From: a virus
Strand: one strand, 5' to 3'
IMG/VR virus record: IMGVR_UViG_3300037189_013547
Span: 1 to 52,028 of that record
DNA: 52,028 bases
Both the position numbers and the translations under genes were made by a program. The notes beneath the pieces are model-generated. The model saw only the letters and a list, made by a program, of their open reading frames with translations, did no database searches and was not told the origin of the DNA. This document shows positions 10,201-18,778 of this stretch, in pieces. Position 1 is the first letter of the stretch. Each line of letters begins with the position of its first letter.

Positions 10201-12061
10201 AATGTTATATATGATGAATAATTATCCAGATAAAGTACCAAGCGGGGTAAGAAATCTCTTAGTACCACAAGATTTAACACCGTTTATTTCTGAAAATGGC
10301 AGAGTGTCAGCTTATGTTAGATTTGATTGGAGTAACTATCTAAGCTTAGAAGGATTTTCTGCAAACGATTATACGCAACAGTCTATATCTACTGATGGAT
10401 TATTACAAGGAATGATGCCAGATATAGCTAATAACTTAGATAATGTAGGTCAAGATTTATCTTTTGCTGAGACTAAGGGGCTAGAAAGTGGAGTAAATAT
10501 AACCAATTGGACTTGTGCGTTTGTTAAGTGTGACCTTAGTGATAAATTCTATATGCCACCAAAAGCAACTCGCAGACAAATCAAACGTTTTGCTAGAGAG
10601 GTAATTGATATAGGTACTTTTGCTAAACCTAGACAATTATTTAATGAAGAAACATGTGCGTATGAAAATAGTTTTTCTTACTATCTAGCAAAATACATTC
10701 CTAAACCAAACGATGTTGGTGAAATGATACCAGTAACTGATTTTATTAAAATATATGAACCTATTTTTTCTGGTAATTTAATAGATACAAGAAAAGAAAA
10801 TTTGGATTACGATAATGTATATGCTTTAATTACTTTACCCGGTCGCCCCGTACCTCTAAAAGATATGAGATTTAGAGATGCTATGTATTTTAGTCAAAAT
10901 CCAGTTAAGATGAAGCACATTTTAACTCAAGACATTATAAAAGACCCTACCAATATGCTAGGACTTCAATTGCCAGCATTTGTGAAAAAACCCACTAATA
11001 TACTCAAAGATTATTGTTCAGGGTTTAGTGCTAATACTTTAACACAATCCTTTCACATGTACAAAGAAACAATGAAAGGAATGACATTTGGTTTGCCACA
11101 GAGAATGCATATTGCTGTTCCGTCGCCCGTCTATCCAGATTTAGTTTCGCTATCATTAGAGTCCAGAGAAAGATGTTACGGACCTTGGATTACAACATTA
11201 ATGAATCCTGGTGACTTAACTCCACAATTGGCTCAAGAGTTTGGTCTTTCACAATATAGAAATATTGGGGGGAAGTTAGAATACATACGCGATGAGAATT
11301 TAGCACCTTGGAATTTTTTTGGTCACGACTTAATGAATGAGGCTGGTAGACTAAAAGCATCTTATGGAAATAGTCTAATGTTGCATTCTGAACGCGGTGG
11401 ATTTGTTTATCCAGATGCTCCCAGTGGTATAAGTATTGGTAGAGCTTTAATGGAAAGTGGAGCATATGTAACAAGTATAGATGTAAGTGTCTCTACGGCT
11501 GGTGTACAAACAACAGTAAAACTGGATTCTTATACAGCACAATGGGGTAAATTAGACAGACAAAAAGAAATACAAATATCTCAAATAAGTCGTGAAAGAC
11601 AAAAGTTAAGAGATACAAAAAACCAATTTATTAGAAGAGGAATTGGTAAGGCTCAAACTTCTGTAAATTATGGTAATATTATAGGTTCTTTAGAAAAGTC
11701 TATTAATGATTCTATGAATAGAACAAAGTATAAAATTGGCAGTATTCAAACACAAAGTCAAGATAGATATAGAACTTTACCAAACAATCCTTCTTCTACA
11801 ATACAATTAAATAATCATCAATTTTATGTTGGAAATACTGACAATTTAGGTATAGTAGATGAACAACAGTTTTTCCAAGAATCTCAAAATGCTGTTATAG
11901 CACAAGAAAATCAACATGATATTATAGCAACTAGGAATCCGAATGCAAAAAATGGTGCTGTTAAAACTCAAATAGTCAATAATGAACATCGTCAATCACA
12001 ATATAAAGTAGATAGTGACCTTGCTAGCGAACAAGGATGGACTACCCCAGTAATATCTTAG
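7274..12061 (+). CDS. Giant baseplate-hub-like tail protein
   Basis: This 1595-residue protein is the largest in the window. Residues about 45-220 have the look of the first domains of phage baseplate hub proteins: a beta-rich segment (LDFSISAGYG), a PVFFTFGK strand, then FAFGGILQGWTQN and FTFNVNVVDPRQIL, matching the usual pattern in which an excursion is followed by a V-x-D-x-R-x-x-L strand. A second hub-like block follows with VSLLDFMQEICEIVNHELF. The rest is long and unassigned, with a charged helical segment near residue 1420-1480 (RQKEIQISQISRERQKLRD). Family assignment is from pattern memory only. The gene lies between a proline-rich protein and another giant virion-type gene, consistent with a baseplate or tail-tip assembly. 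Confidence 0.6.
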   Translation: MTKFNKKFPLGQYGIVPDSGYFALDPQFSGVRNLPANAAFVSSGSFPSSFSNATYDSYVQQTFLGATILDFSISAGYGDTASQLSVSVVNDEYNNSDGTPLGSGADVYHSGSGDKFNPPPIGSPVFFTFGKGNLVPVENIYQWQSSGLPYMDNWMSSMGLYFEPPNESGRYHFAFGGILQGWTQNRNINGFTFNVNVVDPRQILSSVKLILNNYAEGTYRTENLINVYGFLEHNPSTSLLTTLRGHYPESGILTKYFVVGVDGQYTGKFTYMGSPVSGLYDNYHKPNYHATIANGLPRNFPITGTGMSRRSAVGIPFYRIIDSISAQMRLFGDLPQEYIDNGFEVFIRFRGYNYIIDFGSLPTEYIPRLYYVDFEEVSLLDFMQEICEIVNHELFVSLLPVNGHPRYQYIKAWNKHCADSTDINIKNKIVAGIIRIDAIDKTPAQTYGRIAEYIRNLDQVYRDNGTLIDCKATNLSEEDRQKCLAKQTVTSSDIGFELTDVTTEKFVAGANEVNMYFFTGSCDRDTYQSTSQRALLQARQYTHDEMITQQILPYYGMLGFGENSAVTIPRGFGAYQQILLDATSLNVNGVGSYYVATEMELRCAIVSFERWKEFLLMYNDVYMESVEENDIVEGAALLATPQRGQALNPNLSNNYAVTVPRCIFESDRNYLEIDGLPASPCSPPYGYPLYYKRAMKIGIPEGGLTNVTANLTQLVTDLAKMRQEARENLNNSQQMRGKNWQQQITWWNGAFDTARDIVSSVSKSTRSDGVIDSIQSSFATFFNTMRTLDDDINNRNSPYREHIALIDDTMTSASKAISIMPRLARKQNENAKKVYDFVKNIAEECLGKKFLVKIPKYANSFYQDKVEFSSNNQEYRITKGPFGFKPRLMNSNFEINGVRYNTFNPLQSLMAQCPPMKSYLTSGTYDNVPIIGLLKDGALKSNYQPISDTIEFNYVPSTEGGFFDFDLYDNVFKSNEMLYMMNNYPDKVPSGVRNLLVPQDLTPFISENGRVSAYVRFDWSNYLSLEGFSANDYTQQSISTDGLLQGMMPDIANNLDNVGQDLSFAETKGLESGVNITNWTCAFVKCDLSDKFYMPPKATRRQIKRFAREVIDIGTFAKPRQLFNEETCAYENSFSYYLAKYIPKPNDVGEMIPVTDFIKIYEPIFSGNLIDTRKENLDYDNVYALITLPGRPVPLKDMRFRDAMYFSQNPVKMKHILTQDIIKDPTNMLGLQLPAFVKKPTNILKDYCSGFSANTLTQSFHMYKETMKGMTFGLPQRMHIAVPSPVYPDLVSLSLESRERCYGPWITTLMNPGDLTPQLAQEFGLSQYRNIGGKLEYIRDENLAPWNFFGHDLMNEAGRLKASYGNSLMLHSERGGFVYPDAPSGISIGRALMESGAYVTSIDVSVSTAGVQTTVKLDSYTAQWGKLDRQKEIQISQISRERQKLRDTKNQFIRRGIGKAQTSVNYGNIIGSLEKSINDSMNRTKYKIGSIQTQSQDRYRTLPNNPSSTIQLNNHQFYVGNTDNLGIVDEQQFFQESQNAVIAQENQHDIIATRNPNAKNGAVKTQIVNNEHRQSQYKVDSDLASEQGWTTPVIS

Positions 12062-12070
12062 GAACATAAA

Positions 12071-15000
12071 ATGAAAATTGGAATTCAAGCTCATGGTGAA
12101 AATGGCGCTCATTTATTTACTAATGATTCGCCAGAACTAGAATACGTTGGACTGTCTAGCTATAGCCTATATCAATTAAGTGGTATAGTTATGTCTAGCG
12201 CCGTTTTAAATCTTAAAGCTTCATCTAGAAATGTTATTTTTACAACTTTGATGGGTGAAACAGCGGATGGTGATGCAAAATATTTAAAATTTAATAAAGA
12301 TACTGGTGGATTTTCAGAAGTACAAATACCTAAAGCTAGAATAAAAAATCTTATTGAGTGGCACGAATATTTTAATGAAAATCCTAGATATATATCTACT
12401 CCAACTGGTGGATTTACTAGAACAGAAGCTAAAGATCACCTAGTTGATATTTCTAATAGTTTATCTGGATGCTTAACATTTCTAGTTAGTGGTGCTAATA
12501 TTCAGATTGATTATACTTTACCAGAAGGTAATGGTGGATGCCAAAAAGAATTTGCTACTTATATTAATTTACATTTCACTGCAAGGAATAATGACGATAC
12601 TAATCAGATAGTACAGAAATTTCACTCAATGGCAGGCATACCAAGCACTTCAGCCGGTACTACATATAGCTGGACAGGCACTCAAAAAGCTACATCTGAT
12701 AATCATCCCGGCGTTTTATCTCCAGTTCAAGATGGTGGTGAAGACAATACGGATAATATGATCGCTGCTCCTATCGCTAAATCTTATTGTTCTAATACTG
12801 GAAGGTGGGAATTTGGAACTCAGCAAATACTAGTAAAACTTTTAACTAATGTTGATCCTGTCGAAGAAACAGTTTTAGATGCAGAAACTTTTGATAATTT
12901 ATCTTTTGAAGAATTATCCAATCCCGGTTCTGCATTTTATTTAAGCAATTACAAAACAGGTTACGCATCTCCAATATACCCGCAGAATAAAAATCCTAAC
13001 CTTGCAATGCCAGCATTTGTTACTAAGTCTTGCGACAATAAAAATACAAAAGAAAAAATACAGGTTGTTAATAGAAGTACTAGACCATACGCTATTGGTG
13101 AAACCGCAAAAGCTTCATTAATATGTGGCGAGTGGTTATTATCACCACTGTCAGAGCCAAAACCACAAGTATTTACTCCAGTTATTAATAGGTGGCGCTT
13201 TCAAAAATTTATAGTTGATTCCGACAGTTATTTTAAAAACTATGCATACTATATGAATTTAGATTATGATGGTAAATTAAACAACCTCGAAGCAACACTT
13301 AGCAAGGACGTATCTCCAGAAACATATGAATTCAGTATGACAAGAATGTTTTTTATAGATATGTCTACTGTTACAAGCTTTGGCGGTCCCGCTCACTTAA
13401 ATACCGTCAACAACAAGACGAAAATAGCTAAAGCGAATTTAAATGCTGACAAGTCATTAGAAACATTACGATCTTGGACAGATGGTGAATGGAATGATTA
13501 TACTATTCCAAATAAGCTTGAAGAATTTAATAAAGGTAGTATTATTATACCATCAGATAGGTATTGGCAAAGTACTGCGGCAGATCAATTGGGGGATTGG
13601 ATGGGTGGCAATGGTCCTTATAATATTATTGGTAGAACTAATATTGCGGTAAATAATAACCCTAGCGAGGAAGATAAAGATAGTTGGGCGTATAAGTTTA
13701 ATCACTTTTGGGGACCAGTATTTAATGCTGGATATGATCCTAGTAAAATTGCTAGTATAAAAGATGGACAAGTATTTTTCAAATCTCATAAAAATAATTC
13801 TAAATATTTTAGTTCTTCTCCATCTCTATCTCTTGTATCAATACCACCAATTAATGATAATACTGTAGAAAAAAACATACAATATGACAGCGGTAGATTT
13901 ATGTTTGCTGATAGTCAAGATAGCAATTGGTCACAATTTCCAGCAGAAATGGCTCTTTTGGGTGGCCCTAATGCTAAGAATGGTGGGCCACAAGAGTGTT
14001 TTAATATAATTAGAAGTGGAATTTCACCCATATGCTCTGGCACTAGTAGTACTAGTCAAGCCAATAACTTTTATTCTTTAATGGGAACTGTTATGGGCTT
14101 GGATGCTAATGGTATTCCAGATCGTTGGGATTGGTTATATATTGATGACGATAATGAGGACGATCCCCTCGTAAATGATCTTTATGACTTAAAACCTAAT
14201 ACTTTGCAGTTAACCTTCATGCCCTTATCGGCTGAAATGGTTGGTAGTTCAGATAAGTTTTCGCAAAGTTTGTTGGAAGTTACTCTTGGTAGTAGAGGCG
14301 ATTTAAATCCAAGTATTAATATCTTAAGAAGATTATACATGACAGCTAGAGGTTTTGACGGCAATTTAGATTTAATTGCTGGTTTTGAGGCTGGATCTTT
14401 TTATAAATCCAAGTTTCCCTTTTTGAAAGAGGATTTCTGGTTAACTGGAACGGGTACTGATCAAACCTCAACATTACCTCATGTTTGGGGAACAAAGTTT
14501 TTCGAAAGAGAAAAGCAGCAAAATTTTAATAGCTTCAGATTAATGAAATCTTATAGTAATAGTAGTTCAGTAACAAGAATTTATGATGTTATTCCATACG
14601 ATTATGCCGTGAAGCAAACTGCTGGTCATTCTGCCGGAAGTCCTGGCATTTGGTATGCAAGCAGTCTACTTAACCAAGATGACGATTTTAGGAAAACTGG
14701 CGGATCTAAGGGCAATGCTGACTGTGTTGGTGTTATATGTGCTAAAGTTAGTATGTCTTGGAATCAATCGTCTATACCAATTAAAATTTCAGAAAGATTT
14801 GGCTTAAACGGCGTGGGCGTTACATTGACACCAACTGCTAATAATATGGTAACTTTTGGTATATTTGGACTAGTTAATCTACCAACCATTGGTCAATCAA
14901 CAAGGGTAACAGAGCCACAATGGGGTAGCACAAGAGATAGCGTTGATGGTTTGTATAGTTTTGCAACAAATGCTTTATATGCTAGAGTTTTTACACAGTG

Positions 15001-16090
15001 GCCTGAGAAGCAAACATTATTTGATGGTAGATATTTTGGAGTATTACATTTTCTACCGGGAGCTTTAAGTGGTCACGTTAATATAGACACAGAGATAAAA
15101 GATACTGGTATTACGCCTACTGGTACTTGGACTCCTTCGGTTGGCAGAACTAGCGCTTACGCTAGCCAGAGAACAGCCACTTTGCCACCCTATCAGCGCG
15201 CAGTTGATAAAATAACATCAGCAGTAGATTTTAGAATTCCAACATATGCCCATCCTAAAACTCCTTCCTCTGATAATATAATCTGTAGTGTCGGAACTAG
15301 TGACAGTATTGTTGATAGATGTGGCCCAGGTAGTAAAGTATTGCGCCCAGAGTCAGAGTGGCGAGTTAATCCTATTAGAAGGGGCCAGATGTTTGCTGTA
15401 GGAGCTAATACTCAGCGCGTATTTAGATATTTTAAGCGCGTAATAGGTGTTAGTAAAAATGTAACTCACTGGAAGTATGCACGTAAAGTTGATTCTAATG
15501 GAAGTACTGTTACGGGAGCTAGCGCCGATGATGGTCAAGGCAAAGATTATTCAGTAAAAGATATAATAGGCATAACTGGTGGGGCTGGAGATGGTGCAAA
15601 AATAGAAATTACATCCGTTGACACTACTGGTAAAGTTACCGGATTTATAGTTATTGATCAAGGAGAAGGTTATTTACCAGCCAATTTTAAGGATACTAGT
15701 TGGGATTCTGCTCTTGATAGAAAAGAAGACCCGTTAACAGTTCTTACTTCTATAAATATAAAAGTAAGAAATGCTAAAGCTACTGGATTAAAAGTTGGAC
15801 CTATTGTTGGTGAAGTCTATGATAGATTGATGGAAGATAAGGGTCCATTAGAAGTTTGTAAAACGACAAGATTATCAACACCAAGTGCTGCTGGAGAAAA
15901 TGGTATAATTCAGACAAATAGAACTACGCAACTTCCTATCAGTGCCTCAACTGGAGTCAAGCCTAATTATGATTTATTTTTTCATTATCATAATGATATA
16001 GGACATACTTTATCTGCTTGGAGAGAGTGGAGCGCACAAAAGGATAATACTAATGGCTTGGCTCAATATTGTTCAATCAATATTGGATAA
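12071..16090 (+). CDS. Giant virion-type protein, probably tail or fibre
   Basis: The gene encodes 1339 residues and starts nine bases after the previous stop, with TAGGAA as ribosome binding site. It is beta-rich and Asn/Ser/Gly/Thr-rich throughout, with no membrane segment. Near residues 1170-1215 there is a GGAGDGAKIEI...VTGFIVIDQGEGYL unit. This kind of Gly-rich repeat is common in phage tail and neck proteins and in fibre stalks. Scattered cysteines and no catalytic motif were noted. A tail-fibre or baseplate role is inferred from size, composition and position. The upstream half of a promoter-like element for the next gene lies at its 3' end. Confidence 0.6.
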   Translation: MKIGIQAHGENGAHLFTNDSPELEYVGLSSYSLYQLSGIVMSSAVLNLKASSRNVIFTTLMGETADGDAKYLKFNKDTGGFSEVQIPKARIKNLIEWHEYFNENPRYISTPTGGFTRTEAKDHLVDISNSLSGCLTFLVSGANIQIDYTLPEGNGGCQKEFATYINLHFTARNNDDTNQIVQKFHSMAGIPSTSAGTTYSWTGTQKATSDNHPGVLSPVQDGGEDNTDNMIAAPIAKSYCSNTGRWEFGTQQILVKLLTNVDPVEETVLDAETFDNLSFEELSNPGSAFYLSNYKTGYASPIYPQNKNPNLAMPAFVTKSCDNKNTKEKIQVVNRSTRPYAIGETAKASLICGEWLLSPLSEPKPQVFTPVINRWRFQKFIVDSDSYFKNYAYYMNLDYDGKLNNLEATLSKDVSPETYEFSMTRMFFIDMSTVTSFGGPAHLNTVNNKTKIAKANLNADKSLETLRSWTDGEWNDYTIPNKLEEFNKGSIIIPSDRYWQSTAADQLGDWMGGNGPYNIIGRTNIAVNNNPSEEDKDSWAYKFNHFWGPVFNAGYDPSKIASIKDGQVFFKSHKNNSKYFSSSPSLSLVSIPPINDNTVEKNIQYDSGRFMFADSQDSNWSQFPAEMALLGGPNAKNGGPQECFNIIRSGISPICSGTSSTSQANNFYSLMGTVMGLDANGIPDRWDWLYIDDDNEDDPLVNDLYDLKPNTLQLTFMPLSAEMVGSSDKFSQSLLEVTLGSRGDLNPSINILRRLYMTARGFDGNLDLIAGFEAGSFYKSKFPFLKEDFWLTGTGTDQTSTLPHVWGTKFFEREKQQNFNSFRLMKSYSNSSSVTRIYDVIPYDYAVKQTAGHSAGSPGIWYASSLLNQDDDFRKTGGSKGNADCVGVICAKVSMSWNQSSIPIKISERFGLNGVGVTLTPTANNMVTFGIFGLVNLPTIGQSTRVTEPQWGSTRDSVDGLYSFATNALYARVFTQWPEKQTLFDGRYFGVLHFLPGALSGHVNIDTEIKDTGITPTGTWTPSVGRTSAYASQRTATLPPYQRAVDKITSAVDFRIPTYAHPKTPSSDNIICSVGTSDSIVDRCGPGSKVLRPESEWRVNPIRRGQMFAVGANTQRVFRYFKRVIGVSKNVTHWKYARKVDSNGSTVTGASADDGQGKDYSVKDIIGITGGAGDGAKIEITSVDTTGKVTGFIVIDQGEGYLPANFKDTSWDSALDRKEDPLTVLTSINIKVRNAKATGLKVGPIVGEVYDRLMEDKGPLEVCKTTRLSTPSAAGENGIIQTNRTTQLPISASTGVKPNYDLFFHYHNDIGHTLSAWREWSAQKDNTNGLAQYCSINIG

Positions 16091-16100
16091 TGTGTATAAT
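16072..16100 (+). promoter_or_regulatory. Promoter-like element for the last rightward gene
   Basis: TATAAT at 16095-16100 lies 17 bases after TTCAAT at 16072-16077 (three of six bases match TTGACA), and 33 bases before the ATG at 16133. The ten-base string TGTGTATAAT at 16091-16100 recurs exactly on the minus strand before the GIY-YIG endonuclease gene. A role as a phage promoter is inferred. Confidence 0.4.
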
Positions 16101-16132
16101 ACAATGTATTTTACGTACAAAGGAGACAAATT

Positions 16133-16852
16133 ATGGCTGAAATATTGTTTTTTGCTAATGAAGTAGGATCAAATGGAGACTATCAGATAGCCCACACGGC
16201 TGGCTCTGGACTTGGATTCTACGGCTTGACATATGGCGCATCTGTACCAATTGGTAATCAACAATCTACAACATTCGTTACTAATTCTAATGGTACATCA
16301 ACAGAGAGAATAGAGCTAAACAATACTGCTAAAGTTTCTGTGGGTAATACAACTACTCCCGGCCGCGTTGTAATAAATAGATCTTCTGAAGTAGCTTTAA
16401 ATAATCTTCCAAACAATAAATGTCCTCTAAATGTTAGATTTGTGCATAATGAGTCTGTTAGAGTACAAAATTGTAAGTTAAGAATATTCGATAGAAACAA
16501 TATTAATAGTCATGCTTCTGGCGTAACAACATACGTATACGAAGCCAGACATCCATCCCCAGATCAAGGCGTGAATAATCTTGCATATCGCGGAAGAACA
16601 GCAAATACGTGGGTTGAATTTGACCCAACTGATGGTGGATCTCCAGTAGATATGTTATTTACAGATTCTCCAGGCATGAGTGGTAAAAATACTTCTCCCC
16701 AAGATACAAATATATCGTTAGGATATACAACTACTCAGGGTGCTGCCCATTCTTCACTTAGGCATGATTGGTATTTAGCCCTAAGTTCTGAGCCACAAAG
16801 CATAGGAAGTAAAACAAATTACGGACTCTATTTCACCGTAGAGTATCTATAA
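16133..16852 (+). CDS. Probable abundant virion protein, family not recognised
   Basis: This 239-residue protein follows a 42-base gap holding a promoter-like TATAAT and a near-ideal ribosome binding site (AAAGGAG, seven bases before ATG), unlike the other genes of this block, which are packed end to end. That suggests separate, strong expression. The protein is compact, beta-rich and acidic-neutral, with no signal peptide, membrane segment or known motif. Abundant Asn, Ser, Thr and Gly resemble its structural neighbours. A decoration, tail or fibre-tip protein is plausible, but nothing decides between these. The gene is the last rightward one and its stop lies two bases before the terminator hairpin. 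Confidence 0.6.
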   Translation: MAEILFFANEVGSNGDYQIAHTAGSGLGFYGLTYGASVPIGNQQSTTFVTNSNGTSTERIELNNTAKVSVGNTTTPGRVVINRSSEVALNNLPNNKCPLNVRFVHNESVRVQNCKLRIFDRNNINSHASGVTTYVYEARHPSPDQGVNNLAYRGRTANTWVEFDPTDGGSPVDMLFTDSPGMSGKNTSPQDTNISLGYTTTQGAAHSSLRHDWYLALSSEPQSIGSKTNYGLYFTVEYL

Positions 16853-16887
16853 AAATACTCGTAGCAAAATTTCTTCTGCTACGAGTA
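16851..16887 (-). terminator. Intrinsic terminator at the convergent junction
   Basis: A perfect 11-base inverted repeat (TACTCGTAGCA at 16856-16866 and its complement at 16877-16887) encloses a 10-base loop. Read leftward, the stem is followed by five U (AAAAA at 16851-16855), the classical layout for stopping the long minus-strand operon. In the rightward direction there is no T-run after the stem, so termination of the structural operon here would be weaker or need another signal. Confidence 0.85.
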
Positions 16888-16905
16888 CCAAACTAACAAC
16901 AACGA

Positions 16906-17241
16906 TCACTCTGATTGTTCAGTCTTTGGGTTCCACTTAACCCATCCATTGTCAGGTAGCCACTTGCCCTCAGAGTCTTTTCTCTTTGGGAAAAGTCCTC
17001 CACCCTTCTTATTTACCCCAAATGACAATCTAGCTCCGCAGTCTAAACATCGTAGTTCATAGTATAGATTATCATCTACAGTCCTAACTACAAACCTTAG
17101 ATTTTCAGAACTACACTTTCCGCAGACGCTCTCATCAAATACTTCTTGAAATTTAGATAGTGACTCAAAAACATCTTTTTGTGATTCACCCTCAATTTCT
17201 ACCTTAAGCCTATTATTCTTTGTAGTATATGTAACTTTCAT
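16906..17241 (-). CDS. Zinc-ribbon protein of unknown function
   Basis: The start at 17241 makes an ATGA overlap with the upstream gene and has GGAG just ahead, so it is preferred over a start four codons earlier. The protein has 111 residues. A four-cysteine ribbon, CGKC about 25 residues before CLDCG, lies in the middle. The C-terminal part is rich in Lys, Gly and Trp (GGGLFPKRKDSEGKWL). As the last gene of the operon, directly after a probable single-strand annealing protein, it could be a DNA-binding partner in recombination. This is inferred from coupling only. Confidence 0.6.
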   Translation of the reverse strand: MKVTYTTKNNRLKVEIEGESQKDVFESLSKFQEVFDESVCGKCSSENLRFVVRTVDDNLYYELRCLDCGARLSFGVNKKGGGLFPKRKDSEGKWLPDNGWVKWNPKTEQSE

Positions 17242-17999
17242 GCATTTCTCCAATCTTCGTTATAGCCTAATAAATCACTCGGAATCGTATTTTTATCTCT
17301 CTGATATTCATTCAATTGATCTATAATATCACTTGCTATCTTCTTTGATATTTTTCTATTGTTATCCACCTTGAATACATCCTTGAATAACTTTGATCCA
17401 TTGATATTTAACTGCTTGCACTTAACGTCTATGAAATTATACTGAGCATCACTCATTCTACCTTGGTCATCATAATCTCCGCTCGTTGACGTTTTCTGCT
17501 TAGATATATCACGAACTATTTTAGCAGTATCTTTCTTGGTTAATTCTTCTGCCGCAACACCCTTGATCTTAAGTGCTTTCCTTAATGCTCTAGCTTCTGC
17601 TCTTGTGCTTGCAATGGCAACAGCATACGCACAAAACATATCATCTGTATTGCCCTCCCAAGCGTCAGCAACCTCTGAATAGGTAGACCCGTTAGCGAAT
17701 GTTACTGTAAATACCACCGTGGCTCTTCCGTGATGATCTGGCGTTTGAACTGGAAAGACCTGTGTAGGCCCGCTAAAAACAACTTGGCCTATTACAAGCT
17801 CTGCTACGCGCCTTAAACCCGCAACTAGAGGATGACCATCAACAAGTTCGTCCTCACTAAAAAGCTGCATCGCAAATTCGTGCCACTCCTTAGATAGCAT
17901 ACTTGGAGCATCAGTTAGTACTACATTCTTAACGGACGTATCTGTATTAGAAGGTGTTTGTAGTTCTTCAACTTGTTCGAACAAATTTTCATCTGTCAT
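17238..17999 (-). CDS. Probable single-strand annealing protein (Rad52/Erf-like)
   Basis: The preferred start is ATG 17999 (253 residues) with AAAGGGA six bases ahead. An ATG at 18014 overlaps the previous stop but lacks a binding site. The central part (ELVDGHPLVAGLRRVAEL, then a beta hairpin region, then YAVAIASTRAEARALRKAL) resembles phage Rad52-superfamily annealing proteins, in which an A-x-T-x-A-x-x-RALR helix is typical. The C-terminal MSDAQYNFIDVKCKQLNI segment resembles the small helical domain often attached to such recombinases. Role: annealing complementary single strands during phage recombination, together with the RecA-like protein and SSB of the same operon. The assignment is by motif memory, not a search. 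Confidence 0.5.
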   Translation of the reverse strand: MTDENLFEQVEELQTPSNTDTSVKNVVLTDAPSMLSKEWHEFAMQLFSEDELVDGHPLVAGLRRVAELVIGQVVFSGPTQVFPVQTPDHHGRATVVFTVTFANGSTYSEVADAWEGNTDDMFCAYAVAIASTRAEARALRKALKIKGVAAEELTKKDTAKIVRDISKQKTSTSGDYDDQGRMSDAQYNFIDVKCKQLNINGSKLFKDVFKVDNNRKISKKIASDIIDQLNEYQRDKNTIPSDLLGYNEDWRNA

Positions 18000-18010
18000 T
18001 AGTTTCCCTT

Positions 18011-18778
18011 TCATAATTCAATTTCAATATAGCGATTAGATTCCTCTGGATAATTATCCTCAATATTCTTGAGTACGCTTAATAGAGATTGCTTTAGCTT
18101 GTCTTTATTAGCATACGTTAGATTGTAGTTAAGGTGCTTGATCCTTATCATAACAAAACCTTTACCTAAAACAAGCCCATTTTTTTCCATGTCAGACTTG
18201 ATTTGTTTTCTTAACTTTTCTTCACCCCATATAGGCTCAAAGTGAGAAGGCCCGTCTACCTCTATTATAGCCTTGAGTGCAGGAATGTACATATCCACTT
18301 CCAGCTTATTGCCCGTCACAAGATTGTCAATATGGTATAGAGCATTGTATCCATTTTGTTTTAATATTGATCTCAGATATTTTTCTAACTTCGATCCCTC
18401 TTTACTTGCACGTTGTATTTCTACTAATGCTCTTTGACGCATTTTTTCTTTATCTATATCAGATAAATTATTCCATCTTTCACGCGCCTTATTGCATCGT
18501 TCTTCATATTTTTCTGAAGTTATATCTTCCCAACTTTTACTCAATCCTTTACTGATTTTTAATTTTTCTACATCAGTTCTTTTTCTACCAAGGGTTGGTA
18601 TTACAGAAATTCCCTTTTCTAATGCAATTTTTTGAGCTTCGCTCTTATCTCTAAGTTCTATACCTAGTTTCTTGAGCCTTCTCCTAACTTTATTAGGATA
18701 TGTATTAAGAATCCTAGATATTTCATAAGGACTATTACCTTCATTATACAGTTTAATCAAGTCACTATCTATTATCAT
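18011..18778 (-). CDS. Vsr-like (PD-(D/E)XK) free-standing homing endonuclease
   Basis: The protein has 255 residues. Residues 1-40 form a helix-turn-helix of homeodomain type (SPYEISRILNTYPNKVRRRL), followed by charged DNA-binding helices. The C-terminal half holds a Vsr/DUF559-type nuclease core: KLEVDMYIPALKAIIEVDG followed by PSHFEPIWG, with the catalytic Asp in the LEVD strand and Glu in IIEVDG. The ribosome binding site AAAGGTGG lies inside the end of the previous gene, and the start overlaps that gene by 14 bases. The gene separates the glycosyltransferase island from the annealing protein and was probably inserted there. Role: cutting an endonuclease-free allele so that the gene is copied into it. 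Confidence 0.75.
   Translation of the reverse strand: MIIDSDLIKLYNEGNSPYEISRILNTYPNKVRRRLKKLGIELRDKSEAQKIALEKGISVIPTLGRKRTDVEKLKISKGLSKSWEDITSEKYEERCNKARERWNNLSDIDKEKMRQRALVEIQRASKEGSKLEKYLRSILKQNGYNALYHIDNLVTGNKLEVDMYIPALKAIIEVDGPSHFEPIWGEEKLRKQIKSDMEKNGLVLGKGFVMIRIKHLNYNLTYANKDKLKQSLLSVLKNIEDNYPEESNRYIEIEL

Noticed and set aside
16856-16887. Efficient bidirectional terminator
   Set aside because: The T-run exists only for leftward RNA; on the rightward side the stem is followed by CCAAAC, so rightward termination is not supported to the same degree.
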